Positions 6,871 through 15,244 of a stretch of 40,211 nucleotides of DNA are shown piece by piece; position 1 is the stretch's first letter, and every line of letters starts with the position of its first letter. This DNA comes from a virus: the IMG/VR virus record IMGVR_UViG_3300017527_000325, positions 1-40,211 of that record, one strand, 5' to 3'. The notes below the pieces were generated by a model. The model worked only from the letters and a program-made list of their open reading frames with translations, was not told where the DNA came from and ran no database searches. Both the position numbers and the translations under genes were made by a program.

Positions 6871-7068
6871 ATGCCAGTAAAATTAAAGGTAGCTGAAGTT
6901 TTTGTAGCTATGTGGCAGAGGACAAGAAAAGTCAAGCATCCTGTAGGATCGGTATATAAAAGGTATTTCCCCACCAAAGCTGCCCAAGACAAATCGTGGG
7001 ACGCTCTGCAAAAAACTATGAAAAACAAAGGTATCAAAAAGAAAAAAGTGCTCGGGCACGCACCCTGA
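6871..7068 (+). CDS. Small basic protein with Y-x-R-Y-F domain (65 aa)
   Basis: This is the first gene of the late block and consists almost entirely of one copy of the repeated domain: a strand with AMWQRTRK, the turn HPVGS, the core VYKRYF and a helix. It ends in a Lys-rich tail. ATG 6871 is preferred over ATG 6868 and TTG 6850 because AAGGAG (6859-6864) then has six-base spacing. The domain is not one I can name. Related copies occur in ten other genes of this window, mostly between head genes, so a virion-associated role is inferred. Confidence 0.75.
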   Translation: MPVKLKVAEVFVAMWQRTRKVKHPVGSVYKRYFPTKAAQDKSWDALQKTMKNKGIKKKKVLGHAP

Positions 7069-7092
7069 TATAAACTATAAGGAGTAAATTCT

Positions 7093-7419
7093 ATGTCAAT
7101 GACAAGAGTCCAAAGCATAGTGAATGGGTTAGTTGATGACATTCTAACTGTCTCAGAGTTTATTAAAACTGCTGAAAAGAAGATTTATAATCCAGATGAG
7201 GTGGAGAGACTTGACTCAGAATCACTTCTATCAATGTATAACTCCGCTTCAACCCGTCAATTGAAAGTGTTGGAGATGTGTAGGAAAATGTTAATGGCCT
7301 CTAAAGGTACAGACACATATTCTGAGGAAGTCATGGCAATGGCCGCTCTCTTGGGCAACCTTTCGAAGGAGAATTTGGATCAATTAAAAGGATTCATAAA
7401 AACCAGTATAGCGAATTAA
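7093..7419 (+). CDS. Hypothetical helical protein, possible small terminase (108 aa)
   Basis: A wholly helical, soluble protein. The N-terminal half is acidic and the C-terminal half Met/Leu-rich, ending in a LSKENLDQLKGFI helix. TAAGGAG precedes ATG 7093. Position alone, just upstream of the large terminase and separated only by a short domain protein, makes it a candidate small terminase subunit. I see no clear helix-turn-helix, so this is only a suggestion. It lacks the repeated Y-x-R-Y-F domain found in both adjacent small genes. Confidence 0.7.
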   Translation: MSMTRVQSIVNGLVDDILTVSEFIKTAEKKIYNPDEVERLDSESLLSMYNSASTRQLKVLEMCRKMLMASKGTDTYSEEVMAMAALLGNLSKENLDQLKGFIKTSIAN

Positions 7420-7434
7420 CGAAAGGATCAAATC

Positions 7435-7737
7435 ATGGCAAAAAAGCAAGTTATCAGTGCTGTTGTTAAGAAGATGAGCGGCCCTTTTAAAGGTCAATCG
7501 TATACAAGGTACTTTAAATCCAGTGCGGAGAAGACCAAGTATATGGATGATTGGAAAAAAATGCAAGCTACGGGCAAATCTTCGAGGCGAGGAAACCCAG
7601 ACGCCATTTATCTGGAAGTCACCCGTTCTTATGGTCCTAATAAAGGATCCACTTACATGCGAAAATTTCCATCGGCCTCGGCCCGAGATGATTATTTGAA
7701 ACGTATGTCAAACAAGGGTAAATACGATTTAGATTAA
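7435..7737 (+). CDS. Protein with two copies of the Y-x-R-Y-F domain (100 aa)
   Basis: The whole protein is two tandem copies of the repeated domain. Copy 1 (about residues 9-39) has SGPFKGQSYTRYFK and a helix ending KYMDDW. Copy 2 (about 57-91) has VTRSYGPNKGSTYMRKF and a helix ending DYLKRM. A basic linker joins them (about 43-54). Both copies use the GPxKG turn subtype. AAAGGATCAAATC precedes ATG 7435. It lies 15 bases upstream of the terminase gene. The function is unknown; the two-domain layout would suit bridging two binding sites on DNA or on capsid subunits. Confidence 0.75.
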   Translation: MAKKQVISAVVKKMSGPFKGQSYTRYFKSSAEKTKYMDDWKKMQATGKSSRRGNPDAIYLEVTRSYGPNKGSTYMRKFPSASARDDYLKRMSNKGKYDLD

Positions 7738-7752
7738 GATTAAAGGATTAGA

Positions 7753-10077
7753 TTGAATCAATTAGCAGAAAATTCAGCCTCTTTTGATGAAATCTATAAT
7801 GTCTTGAGTGTTTTAGGAGGTCCAAGACAGATACGAGACATAGCTCCAATTGAGGAGTGGGTTAAATCTCCATTTTTCTTAGGATCTGAAGCAGAAACGT
7901 TGTACCCTTATTGGGCCGACGTCTTAGTCGACTTTTGTTCAGGCCCATTTAATGAAATAATATTAGGCGGCTCATTAAGATCAGGCAAATCACATACTGC
8001 TCTCCTTCTTGCTATTCGAAAACTATATGAACTTTCCTGTTATTACCCAATACCTTCGATGTTTAATTTATCATCAACATCATTAGTATTATTTATGTAT
8101 TTGTCTCTTTCATTAACACAGGCAAATATGCTCGGCCTTGGCCGTATTCGTAGGATGTTAGATCGTATCCCCTATTTTAAGAAAAACTTTCCCCGAAACA
8201 CTGAAGTAGACTCTCTAATTAAATTTGATGATCCTGCGTTAATGATGATAGGCGGATCTTCTCTCGGACATTTTAAAGGATCTGACCTATTCTTTCTTAT
8301 TTTTGACGAAGCTAATTTTGCAAAAGGCTCCGTTGAAATGAAATTTGGAAATGCTGTTGAAATATATAGAGAATCCAGTATTCGTCGAAAATCAACCTTC
8401 TCTGTAGAGGGCATTGAGAACGGGATTGGTGTTATTGTTTCTTCAGCGGATACCCAGACTTCATTTGTTGAAAAACATATAAAAGAAGTCAAAAATGATC
8501 CGAGTGTAATGATCATTAACGCTGTAGCGTATGAAGTACAGCCTTCTCGTTATAGAAATATGGGTACATTTCTAGTTTTTGAAGGAGATGAACTTGTTGA
8601 TCCCTTCCTTCCCGAGGAAGACGTAGATTCTTCTCGCAATTTTTGGACAGTATACAAAATTAATCCACAAGCTAAATTTGACATTTCGGAGTATCCACCT
8701 GAACTACAAGTCAAGTTCAGAAGAGTTCCTAACACTTTTATACAAGCCTTTAGAAAAGATATATTTGGCTCTCTCAAAGATGTATGTGGCATAGCCGTTG
8801 GTCAAGAAGGGCGTTTCTTTTCAAATAGAGTTAAATACAACGAGGCCTTTCCCAAAGGTTCCGAAGATCAACATCCGTTTACAAAAGAAACAATTACGGT
8901 ATCATATCTGGATTTGGACAAGATAGAGTATTGGTTTAAAAAGGGAGTAGAATTTGATCCTAACATGATATATTTTGGGGGCATCGATCAATCAGTAGTA
9001 AATGATTGTACCGGAATAGCATTAGGTCATATAGATCCTAAAAATACAAGATTCGCTCTTCATATGGATTTCTTCTTACAAATTCTTCCCCCTAAAAAAC
9101 CAGGCAAAATTTCCCCTGAGAAAGTGGCTGATTTTTTCATATGGTTAAAAAAGGAGAAGGATGTACGTAATTTAAAAATGTCTCAAGACTGGTACGCAGC
9201 GCCTCAAACAACACAGACATTCCACCTAGAAGGCATTGATTCAGAGATATTCTCTGTTGATAGGAATTGGGATGCGTATAGATCTTTTGCCGGATCAATT
9301 TTAGACGGAAATGTATCTGGTTATAACTATACGCCATTTAAGGAGGAGCTTTTTGATTTACTCCAGAACAACGAAACCAAAAAGGTAGATCATCCTGCTG
9401 GAGGATCTAAAGATGTTACCGATGCTGGTACTCATGTCCATAGTCAAGCTTTAAATGAATATATGGAACTCAAAGGCGGGGTGAAATTTGTACAGGAATT
9501 TGGTGCTAAAAATATTAAAAAGTTCGAATATCAAGAACATGCTGATTTAGTGGGTGGTCTTTGGTTTGGTCCTGGGCCGTTTTATTTTTGTTGGATGTTC
9601 CCAATGTGGAAAGAGGATAAGTTCCAACTATATGTTCTCGACGAATATGTAGATTTCTCTTCTCAGATAGAAACTAGAGTTGATGATATTAGACGAAGAA
9701 CAGCAACTTATAACCGCCATATAAAAATTGGAGCCGATCCAACTGGAAGAATAAAGGGCGATCATTCTAAAACCTCTCCTCTCATGCAATATCGTAAAGC
9801 GGGCTTATCTGTAAGATGCAGAAAGACCTTGGATCGAATGTATTTTGAAGGTGTACGTAATACAATCAATGAAATAGATGATAATGGAGACCCTTGCTTT
9901 TTTGTTCAAGAAGATCGATGCCCAATAATGATAAATGCTCTTAGGAGAGCCAAATTTAAAATGAGACGGAAGGTGGTATCTGGCTCATTAGAACTAACTG
10001 AGGAAACCTACCCTCTCTTTGCTCTGAGATTTGGCCTCGAGGAAGCAATGACAAAATCTACGATAACTGGATATTGA
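7753..10077 (+). CDS. terL: Terminase large subunit with extra C-terminal domain (774 aa)
   Basis: This is the DNA-packaging motor ATPase/nuclease. It has Walker A GGSLRSGKS (72-80), Walker B FLIFDEA (181-187) and a VSSADTQ coupling segment. An RNase H-like nuclease follows, with D412 in GGIDQS, D479 in MSQDWY and D554/D557 in SKDVTDA. Most relatives end soon after that last motif, but here about 210 residues follow. These look like a second nuclease-type fold: GGLWFGPG (601-608), YVLDEY (627-632), GADPTGR (660-666). Its first acidic residue appears replaced. The start is TTG 7753 with AAAGGA upstream. The stop nearly abuts the portal start. Confidence 0.92.
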   Translation: MNQLAENSASFDEIYNVLSVLGGPRQIRDIAPIEEWVKSPFFLGSEAETLYPYWADVLVDFCSGPFNEIILGGSLRSGKSHTALLLAIRKLYELSCYYPIPSMFNLSSTSLVLFMYLSLSLTQANMLGLGRIRRMLDRIPYFKKNFPRNTEVDSLIKFDDPALMMIGGSSLGHFKGSDLFFLIFDEANFAKGSVEMKFGNAVEIYRESSIRRKSTFSVEGIENGIGVIVSSADTQTSFVEKHIKEVKNDPSVMIINAVAYEVQPSRYRNMGTFLVFEGDELVDPFLPEEDVDSSRNFWTVYKINPQAKFDISEYPPELQVKFRRVPNTFIQAFRKDIFGSLKDVCGIAVGQEGRFFSNRVKYNEAFPKGSEDQHPFTKETITVSYLDLDKIEYWFKKGVEFDPNMIYFGGIDQSVVNDCTGIALGHIDPKNTRFALHMDFFLQILPPKKPGKISPEKVADFFIWLKKEKDVRNLKMSQDWYAAPQTTQTFHLEGIDSEIFSVDRNWDAYRSFAGSILDGNVSGYNYTPFKEELFDLLQNNETKKVDHPAGGSKDVTDAGTHVHSQALNEYMELKGGVKFVQEFGAKNIKKFEYQEHADLVGGLWFGPGPFYFCWMFPMWKEDKFQLYVLDEYVDFSSQIETRVDDIRRRTATYNRHIKIGADPTGRIKGDHSKTSPLMQYRKAGLSVRCRKTLDRMYFEGVRNTINEIDDNGDPCFFVQEDRCPIMINALRRAKFKMRRKVVSGSLELTEETYPLFALRFGLEEAMTKSTITGY

Positions 10078-10078
10078 T

Positions 10079-11617
10079 ATGCCAAACTTTAGCAAGATAG
10101 TTACTGACATAGTAAATCAAGGTTTTAGTCAGACACTGGCTCAGGAGAGGCAGGCGGAATTGGATAAAATAGGGAAAAGTTGGGATTTCTATTACGGAGA
10201 CCAAGAGAAATATATAGCAAAGTACCGAGGAGAAAGTCAAGAAGACTATGATGATAAAGATAAAATGGTCTTCAACTATACCAGATCTGTAATAGATGAA
10301 TATCTCAATGGGGTTTTTGCTAAACCAGTCTCTATAGTATATAAGGATAAGAAATATCAGAAGACTTGGGATGAAATGACGGATCCCATAACCTTCTTTA
10401 AAATAGTTTTATTTCTTAAAAAGGTTCAGAGAATAGCGGAACTATCCAAATTATGCTTGGTAATGCTTCGATGGAATAATGAAACTAAGAGTGTTTATTT
10501 TGAAGACATTCGAGGTGAATTCGTTAACTTTATTCCTGACGAGAAGAACCCCAAAGAAATTGGAGCCGTTGTAATATCATATGTTTATGATACGGGAGAT
10601 CCAGACATAAATAGACGGTTTTTAAAACGTATAGAGATCTGGGATAAGAATAAATGGGAAATTTGGTTACATAGCCCAGCTCTTAGAGAAGAAAAGAAAG
10701 TATCTTCTGGTAAGAATCCTTACGGGTTTATCCCTGGTATTCGCTTTGTACCTGAAGAAGACGACAACACTCACTATGGACTGAGTTCTACTGAAGATAT
10801 AGTCAAAGTGAATGAAGTGTATAATAATCTATGGACTTCATTAGTTCGGATCTGTATTATGCAGTCATTTTCAGTGTTGGTAGTCAAGTCTGATGGTAAT
10901 ATTGAACTTACTATAGCCCCTACACGTTTCTTAAAACTGGAGAATGTTGATGACGCTGACGCAAGTTACATCACACCAAGCCCAAAAATCTCAGATGTTG
11001 AGAAAGTCTTACTCGATCTCAAGAATGAACTCCAGGACTTTTCGAAAGTACCATCAGAGGTCCTTCAAGCGTCAAAGGCGAAATACCCGTCTTCAGGATA
11101 TGCTCTCAGAATAAAAAGGATTCCGATTGAACAAGTGTGGGAGTCCCGTAGAATGTCTTACGGGCCCTCTTTGAAAGATTTATCACGCAAAGCGATAGTG
11201 GTGGATAAAGTTCATAGAAATGAATCTCCTCCTAACTTCAAAGATATCAAAGTTCAAGTGGGATTTACAAATACTATCCCTGCATATTCTCCACAAGAAC
11301 AAATGATAATAGACCAGTCAGATTTGAGATATAATTTAATAACTCCAGTTGATCTGATGATAAGAAAATACCCTCATTTAACTCAGGAAGAGGCCAAAGC
11401 TAAAATAAAAGAAAATAAAAAGGTTACTGAAGAGTTATTAGGGGAACCTGGGCAAAATCTACCCAATCCTCAAGATGAAAATAAGAACATTAAAGGCCTT
11501 ATGAACAATCCGGACATGAACGTGTATGCATACCAGAAGAAAAACAAGAAAATCCCTAATGAACAGAAAAAGGTAGCATATCGCAAAGGACAATCTGATA
11601 AGGAGAATCCAGAATAA
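10079..11617 (+). CDS. Portal protein, SPP1-like (512 aa)
   Basis: The portal forms the dodecameric ring at the head vertex through which DNA enters and leaves. Recognition rests on position straight after terL, length, and SPP1 gp6-type features: an N-terminal FYYGDQEKYI, then FNYTRSVIDEYLNGVFAKPV, a YGFIPGIRFVPEED wing/stem segment, a helical region with NEVYNNLWTSLVR, and a SSGYALRIKR segment followed by a long C-terminal helix. The C-terminus (about residues 445-512) is Asn/Lys/Glu-rich and probably disordered. It overlaps the next small gene by one base (TAATG), so the two are probably co-translated. Confidence 0.88.
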   Translation: MPNFSKIVTDIVNQGFSQTLAQERQAELDKIGKSWDFYYGDQEKYIAKYRGESQEDYDDKDKMVFNYTRSVIDEYLNGVFAKPVSIVYKDKKYQKTWDEMTDPITFFKIVLFLKKVQRIAELSKLCLVMLRWNNETKSVYFEDIRGEFVNFIPDEKNPKEIGAVVISYVYDTGDPDINRRFLKRIEIWDKNKWEIWLHSPALREEKKVSSGKNPYGFIPGIRFVPEEDDNTHYGLSSTEDIVKVNEVYNNLWTSLVRICIMQSFSVLVVKSDGNIELTIAPTRFLKLENVDDADASYITPSPKISDVEKVLLDLKNELQDFSKVPSEVLQASKAKYPSSGYALRIKRIPIEQVWESRRMSYGPSLKDLSRKAIVVDKVHRNESPPNFKDIKVQVGFTNTIPAYSPQEQMIIDQSDLRYNLITPVDLMIRKYPHLTQEEAKAKIKENKKVTEELLGEPGQNLPNPQDENKNIKGLMNNPDMNVYAYQKKNKKIPNEQKKVAYRKGQSDKENPE

Positions 11618-11796
11618 TGGCTACTAAAGAAAAGAAACAAGCTTTAAAAGCTGCTTTTGTTAGAACACGGGGTAAAAATGCTGGTGAGTATTATATTAGA
11701 TATTTTAAAACACAGGATCAAATGAAAAAGTCATTAGAACAAATGGCTGCTCACCTATTGATTAATGCTGAAGTAGAGATGATGGAGCAAAAGTAA
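11617..11796 (+). CDS. Small single-domain Y-x-R-Y-F protein (59 aa)
   Basis: ATG 11617 overlaps the portal stop codon (TAATG), with AAGGAG about 13 bases upstream. The 59-residue product is one copy of the repeated domain (about residues 11-41): AAFVRTRGKNAGEYY, then IRYFKTQ and a helix with two Met residues, followed by a second helix rich in Met and Glu. It is easily missed because it is so short. A domain copy directly coupled to the portal gene supports a head-associated role. Confidence 0.8.
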   Translation: MATKEKKQALKAAFVRTRGKNAGEYYIRYFKTQDQMKKSLEQMAAHLLINAEVEMMEQK

Positions 11797-11808
11797 TACT
11801 ACGCAATT

Positions 11809-12279
11809 ATGGAAACTTTACAAGAATTTACAGCCTGGTTGCCGCGTTTATACGGCCCTAATAAGGGTAAAAAATATAAACGTGTTTTTAAAGACGAGGC
11901 TCACAAAGAGCGTATTGTTAGAAAGTACCGAATACTTGAAGCAGAACAAAACATGTTGCCGAAAAAACGTAATCTAAAATATGAGGAGATGGCCAGAGTA
12001 TCGAGGAGGGAGAGGACCATAAAGCTTGTTCGAAAAATAGTAGAAAATAAAGCCAATCTAATACCTGAGGAAGAAATAATGCAGGTGATAGAAAAGTCGG
12101 TATCACCAACCAAGCTCCGAATAATGTCCTTTGAACTTAGAGCCTTTGGATATAATGCACACGCTATATTAGCTGAAGGTAAAGCTGAATTTTTAGAAAA
12201 CAAGGAAGTTAAGAAATTTAAAGACCAAGATCTCTATAAGAAAATAATGGAAGTGAAAAAGAAACATGCCCTCATCTGA
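11809..12279 (+). CDS. Y-x-R-x-F domain protein with helical tail (156 aa)
   Basis: Residues 7-37 form a GPNKG-subtype copy of the repeated domain (WLPRLYGPNKGKKYKRVFK plus helix). The remaining 120 residues are strongly basic and helical (MARVSRRERTIKLVRKIV, then alternating acidic and basic helices). The last 14 bases overlap the start of the head morphogenesis gene. The ribosome site before ATG 11809 is weak, so translation may rely on coupling to the short gene upstream. The helical part matches nothing I know. Confidence 0.75.
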   Translation: METLQEFTAWLPRLYGPNKGKKYKRVFKDEAHKERIVRKYRILEAEQNMLPKKRNLKYEEMARVSRRERTIKLVRKIVENKANLIPEEEIMQVIEKSVSPTKLRIMSFELRAFGYNAHAILAEGKAEFLENKEVKKFKDQDLYKKIMEVKKKHALI

Positions 12280-13480
12280 AGTGATAAATATAGGATACGT
12301 TTTAGTAAAGGACGTATGGAAACAAGAGACTATAATAGGTCGCTTTTTAGATGAATTAGAGGACAAATTCAAATATTTCTTAAGAGGAGTAGATAGAAAA
12401 GTATCTTCGATTTATGATGAAGTTTTTGATAGCTTATCTCTTTCAGAAGATGGCATAGTAGAAAATACCATTGAAAATATAAGTTTGGTATCTTTACTAA
12501 TGGAGAGAATTGAAGGGTTGCAATTCTACATAAAACCCAGATTATTCCAAATAATAAGTGAAGGGCGTTACGAGTTATTTTCTAATATAAGAGACCGTGA
12601 ACAAAATATCATGCATCTCCTTAGCAGCATAGGTATATCTGATGATAGAATATTCCTTACGGATGAGAATGAAGCTATTCAAGAGAATTTGAGAAATAAT
12701 GTTCCGAGATGGGTAGGATCTACATTCAAGAAATGGTTAGATTTTGCTTATGATACTTTTTATTTAGGAATATCAAGAGGTTTTAATCTAAGCCAATTCA
12801 AAGAACTGTTTTATAACAAAGATGGATCTATAAAGATAGGTTCTAGTCTAGTAGGTGAGGTAGTTGTTCAAACATTAGCACAATTAATGGTAGAGAAAGC
12901 ATCATACGCTATGCGTAGAGCTAAAGAATTGGAATATTATTACTGTTGGAATGCTAATCCAATGGACATGAGAACAAAAACTGAATGTCTAGAAGCTTGT
13001 TTCTCTGGTGTTATAACTGAATCTCAAATGGCCTCTGAACACGGATTTCCTCCTAGGTACACTTGTCGTTGCTCTATAGTTTATGTAAGACCTGAATGGA
13101 CTGGGATAAATCAGGGAATAAATATAGCATTGGAGGAACGTAGAGTAAAGCTTGTAAATGAATATACTGAAGCCCCACGTCAAAAATCACAATGGTTACA
13201 TTGGGGGAGAGTCCCAGTCTACGCAACGGATCCAATTAGGGCAGTAGGTTTGAAATATTATGCTCATATCAAAAAGAAAAAGAAGGTAGCTGAACGTAAT
13301 AAAGTTCCGGATTGGACTGTACCAGAAGAGGCCAGAAAGGAAGCTAAGGAATTTGAAGATTTTATAGATGCAGAAATAGTGAGGTCAATAGTGCTGGGCG
13401 CTCTTTCTCAATATGGAAATACAAATACCGCCTTACTTCCAGATAACCGTACCATAAAACTTTTGGATTATGAAGTGTAA
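12266..13480 (+). CDS. Phage head morphogenesis protein, Mu F/SPP1 gp7-like (404 aa)
   Basis: The N-terminal two-thirds are helical. At about residues 227-270 lies the family signature: WNANPMDMRTKTECLEAC, then SEHGFPPRYTCRCS, with paired cysteines and the HG-PP-CRC ending typical of Mu gpF-like minor head proteins. Family members are minor capsid proteins bound to the portal or taken into the procapsid, and they are needed for head assembly or infectivity. The C-terminal 120 residues are charged and helical. The start overlaps the upstream domain protein, and the order TerL, portal, morphogenesis protein is canonical. Confidence 0.85.
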   Translation: MPSSEVINIGYVLVKDVWKQETIIGRFLDELEDKFKYFLRGVDRKVSSIYDEVFDSLSLSEDGIVENTIENISLVSLLMERIEGLQFYIKPRLFQIISEGRYELFSNIRDREQNIMHLLSSIGISDDRIFLTDENEAIQENLRNNVPRWVGSTFKKWLDFAYDTFYLGISRGFNLSQFKELFYNKDGSIKIGSSLVGEVVVQTLAQLMVEKASYAMRRAKELEYYYCWNANPMDMRTKTECLEACFSGVITESQMASEHGFPPRYTCRCSIVYVRPEWTGINQGINIALEERRVKLVNEYTEAPRQKSQWLHWGRVPVYATDPIRAVGLKYYAHIKKKKKVAERNKVPDWTVPEEARKEAKEFEDFIDAEIVRSIVLGALSQYGNTNTALLPDNRTIKLLDYEV

Positions 13481-13482
13481 TT

Positions 13483-14034
13483 ATGGGTTTAAAAAAGGTC
13501 GTAAAAGCCACTGTAAAAAGAGTTCGAACAGGAAAGAACAAAGTAGGCTCTGAATACACCCGTTATTTTAGAGACGAAGCTCAAAGAGCCAAAGTTATGG
13601 AATCACGACCTGCTATTAAAATAGAGGTCAAAAGAGTACGTGATAGAAAGAAAAATCCTGTTGGTAGTAAATATACGAGATACTTTGATGATTTGGGAGA
13701 TATGGCCAAGGTAATGTCTGGATACGTAAGGTACTATGGCCCAGAAGCTGGGAAAATGATTGGTGGGGGTTTGATGACGGCGGGAGGTACGGCAGGGTGG
13801 GCGGCGTCTTTATTTTTGGCTGGCAACAAAAGTCAAGTTGGAGCAGCTGTGTTGAAGAAACTCTTAGGTATGTCCATAAGCTCTAGAGCAATAGAAAAAG
13901 GGGTTAATTTATTTGAGGCCGGGAAGAATGGAATACAAGTTAAGAAATCTATTATGGATAACCTTAAGAAGAATTTAAAAGCTAAAGGGTATAACTCGAT
14001 ATATGACTATGCTAAAAAACACGATTTAAAATAA
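13483..14034 (+). CDS. Two-copy Y-x-R-Y-F domain protein with hydrophobic segment (183 aa)
   Basis: Two GS-subtype domain copies lie at about residues 6-38 (VKRVRTGKNKVGSEYTRYFR) and 45-78 (VKRVRDRKKNPVGSKYTRYF). A possible third vestige follows (VRYYGPEAGKM, about 83-93). Then comes a Gly/Ala-rich hydrophobic stretch of about 23 residues (IGGGLMTAGGTAGWAASLFL), long enough to cross or insert into a membrane, and a basic helical C-terminus. The start lies two bases after the upstream stop. This combination would suit a packaged protein ejected into the host envelope, but that is inference. Confidence 0.75.
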   Translation: MGLKKVVKATVKRVRTGKNKVGSEYTRYFRDEAQRAKVMESRPAIKIEVKRVRDRKKNPVGSKYTRYFDDLGDMAKVMSGYVRYYGPEAGKMIGGGLMTAGGTAGWAASLFLAGNKSQVGAAVLKKLLGMSISSRAIEKGVNLFEAGKNGIQVKKSIMDNLKKNLKAKGYNSIYDYAKKHDLK

Positions 14035-14045
14035 AGGTAGTTAAA

Positions 14046-14189
14046 ATGACTGAAGAAGACAAATCCCATTTAAAAGTTAAACATCTGAATGTAATGACCG
14101 CTTCTGATTATGACTCTGAAGATGTGAAGAAGGCGAAAGAAGATGCCAAAAGAAAAGCCGAGGCTGAGAAGCAAACTAGCGGGAGGTAA
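14046..14189 (+). CDS. Very small charged protein (47 aa)
   Basis: ATG 14046 follows AAAGGTAG and encodes 47 residues dominated by Lys, Glu, Asp and Ala. The last half is a continuous charged helix (SEDVKKAKEDAKRKAEAEKQ), probably a single coiled-coil or a disordered helix. Its 3' end overlaps the next gene by 47 bases in another frame. No family is recognised. Support comes from the ribosome site, tight spacing and clean composition; the overlap lowers certainty. Confidence 0.55.
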   Translation: MTEEDKSHLKVKHLNVMTASDYDSEDVKKAKEDAKRKAEAEKQTSGR

Positions 14190-15072
14190 AAAAGCTAGTG
14201 TTGCCAAAGCTGTTTTCAAAGTAATTGTACAGCGAGTTCGGGCTGGTGCACACGAGATAGGCTCTGATTATGTACGTTATGTAAAAGATGCTCAAGAGCA
14301 AATGGCTCTAATAAAGAGATATAAGAAACTAGAGCAATTAAGAAAGTCTCATTCAGAAGCTAAGATTTTATTTGGTAGTGAGGAGATTTTTAAAAATCGT
14401 ATGAAGAAATTTGTTGATGAGGTTGTGGAAAAGGGGTTAATGGATGCCGGATCTGCTGTATCATTCCAAACAACAGCTTCTGCCAAGGATTTAGTTCAAT
14501 TTGAAAATATTCTTAAAAACCGTTTAGAATATATTAAAAATGCACCAAAACCAATGTTACCAGCTCCTAAACCTAATCCATATGAGCAATATTTCGTGGC
14601 TCCCAAATATGGGACTAAGGAATATTATACTTCATATAAAGCTATAAATAAACAAACGGGGAAAATAAAACAAGGAAAATTTGACGACTTGATGGATTTG
14701 GATAAAAGATCTTGGGATATAGTTGAAGCTACTCCAGATATCCATAAACAATTAAAACAAAAAGAAGTGAAGCAGAGATTACAGCATTATCGAAATGAAC
14801 TAGCAAAAAAAGAAAGGTATGCTAAAGCAGGGGAAACTTACGTACCGGAATTACCTCCTCGAAAAGAAATTCCTTTAGCATATCAACCAGCCTCTGGAAA
14901 TGAACCCATGACCACTAAAATACTGGATGATTTTGATGCACCTTCTCATTTGAGAAGAGCTCAAATGCAAACTGTGTCAGGTCCTAACAAAGGAAGAATT
15001 TATTATCGTTATTTTGAAACACCCAGGCAACGTGTGGAATTTGAAAGAATGGTGCAGGAGGTTAGTAAATAA
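14143..15072 (+). CDS. Two-copy Y-x-R-Y-F domain protein, N- and C-terminal (309 aa)
   Basis: One domain copy is near the N-terminus (about residues 24-57, GS subtype: VQRVRAGAHEIGSDYVRYVK). Another is at the very C-terminus (about 275-307, GPNKG subtype: TVSGPNKGRIYYRYFETP). So a single protein carries both subtypes. Between them are a Pro-rich linker (PKPMLPAPKPNP) and a segment (about 170-200, QTGKIKQGKFDDLMDLDKRS) resembling the early protein at 1755. The start is ATG 14143, inside the preceding small gene, because no later start codon precedes the domain. A scaffold-like or bridging role is possible. Confidence 0.75.
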   Translation: MPKEKPRLRSKLAGGKKASVAKAVFKVIVQRVRAGAHEIGSDYVRYVKDAQEQMALIKRYKKLEQLRKSHSEAKILFGSEEIFKNRMKKFVDEVVEKGLMDAGSAVSFQTTASAKDLVQFENILKNRLEYIKNAPKPMLPAPKPNPYEQYFVAPKYGTKEYYTSYKAINKQTGKIKQGKFDDLMDLDKRSWDIVEATPDIHKQLKQKEVKQRLQHYRNELAKKERYAKAGETYVPELPPRKEIPLAYQPASGNEPMTTKILDDFDAPSHLRRAQMQTVSGPNKGRIYYRYFETPRQRVEFERMVQEVSK

Positions 15073-15242
15073 TGCCCTTCAAGTCTGCTAAGCAAGAAAT
15101 TGCTATGAAAATCAATTCACCTGTTGTTTGGAAAAGATGGGTTAAGAAATACGGCCACCATCCCGGTTACGCTGCGGAATCAAAAAGATCAGCTAAAAGG
15201 GCTGCTAAGAGTAGAAAAAGGAAGACTAAAAGAAGGAGTTAA
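15072..15242 (+). CDS. Highly basic small protein (56 aa)
   Basis: ATG 15072 overlaps the upstream stop (TAATG). The product is 56 residues with a short ordered N-terminus (INSPVVWKRWVKKYGHHPGY) and an almost purely Lys/Arg/Ala/Ser tail (KRSAKRAAKSRKRKTKRRS), like protamines or basic DNA-condensing peptides. It lacks the Y-x-R-Y-F core. A role in neutralising packaged DNA or binding RNA is plausible on composition alone. Its stop is two bases before the next ATG. Confidence 0.75.
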   Translation: MPFKSAKQEIAMKINSPVVWKRWVKKYGHHPGYAAESKRSAKRAAKSRKRKTKRRS

Positions 15243-15244
15243 TT

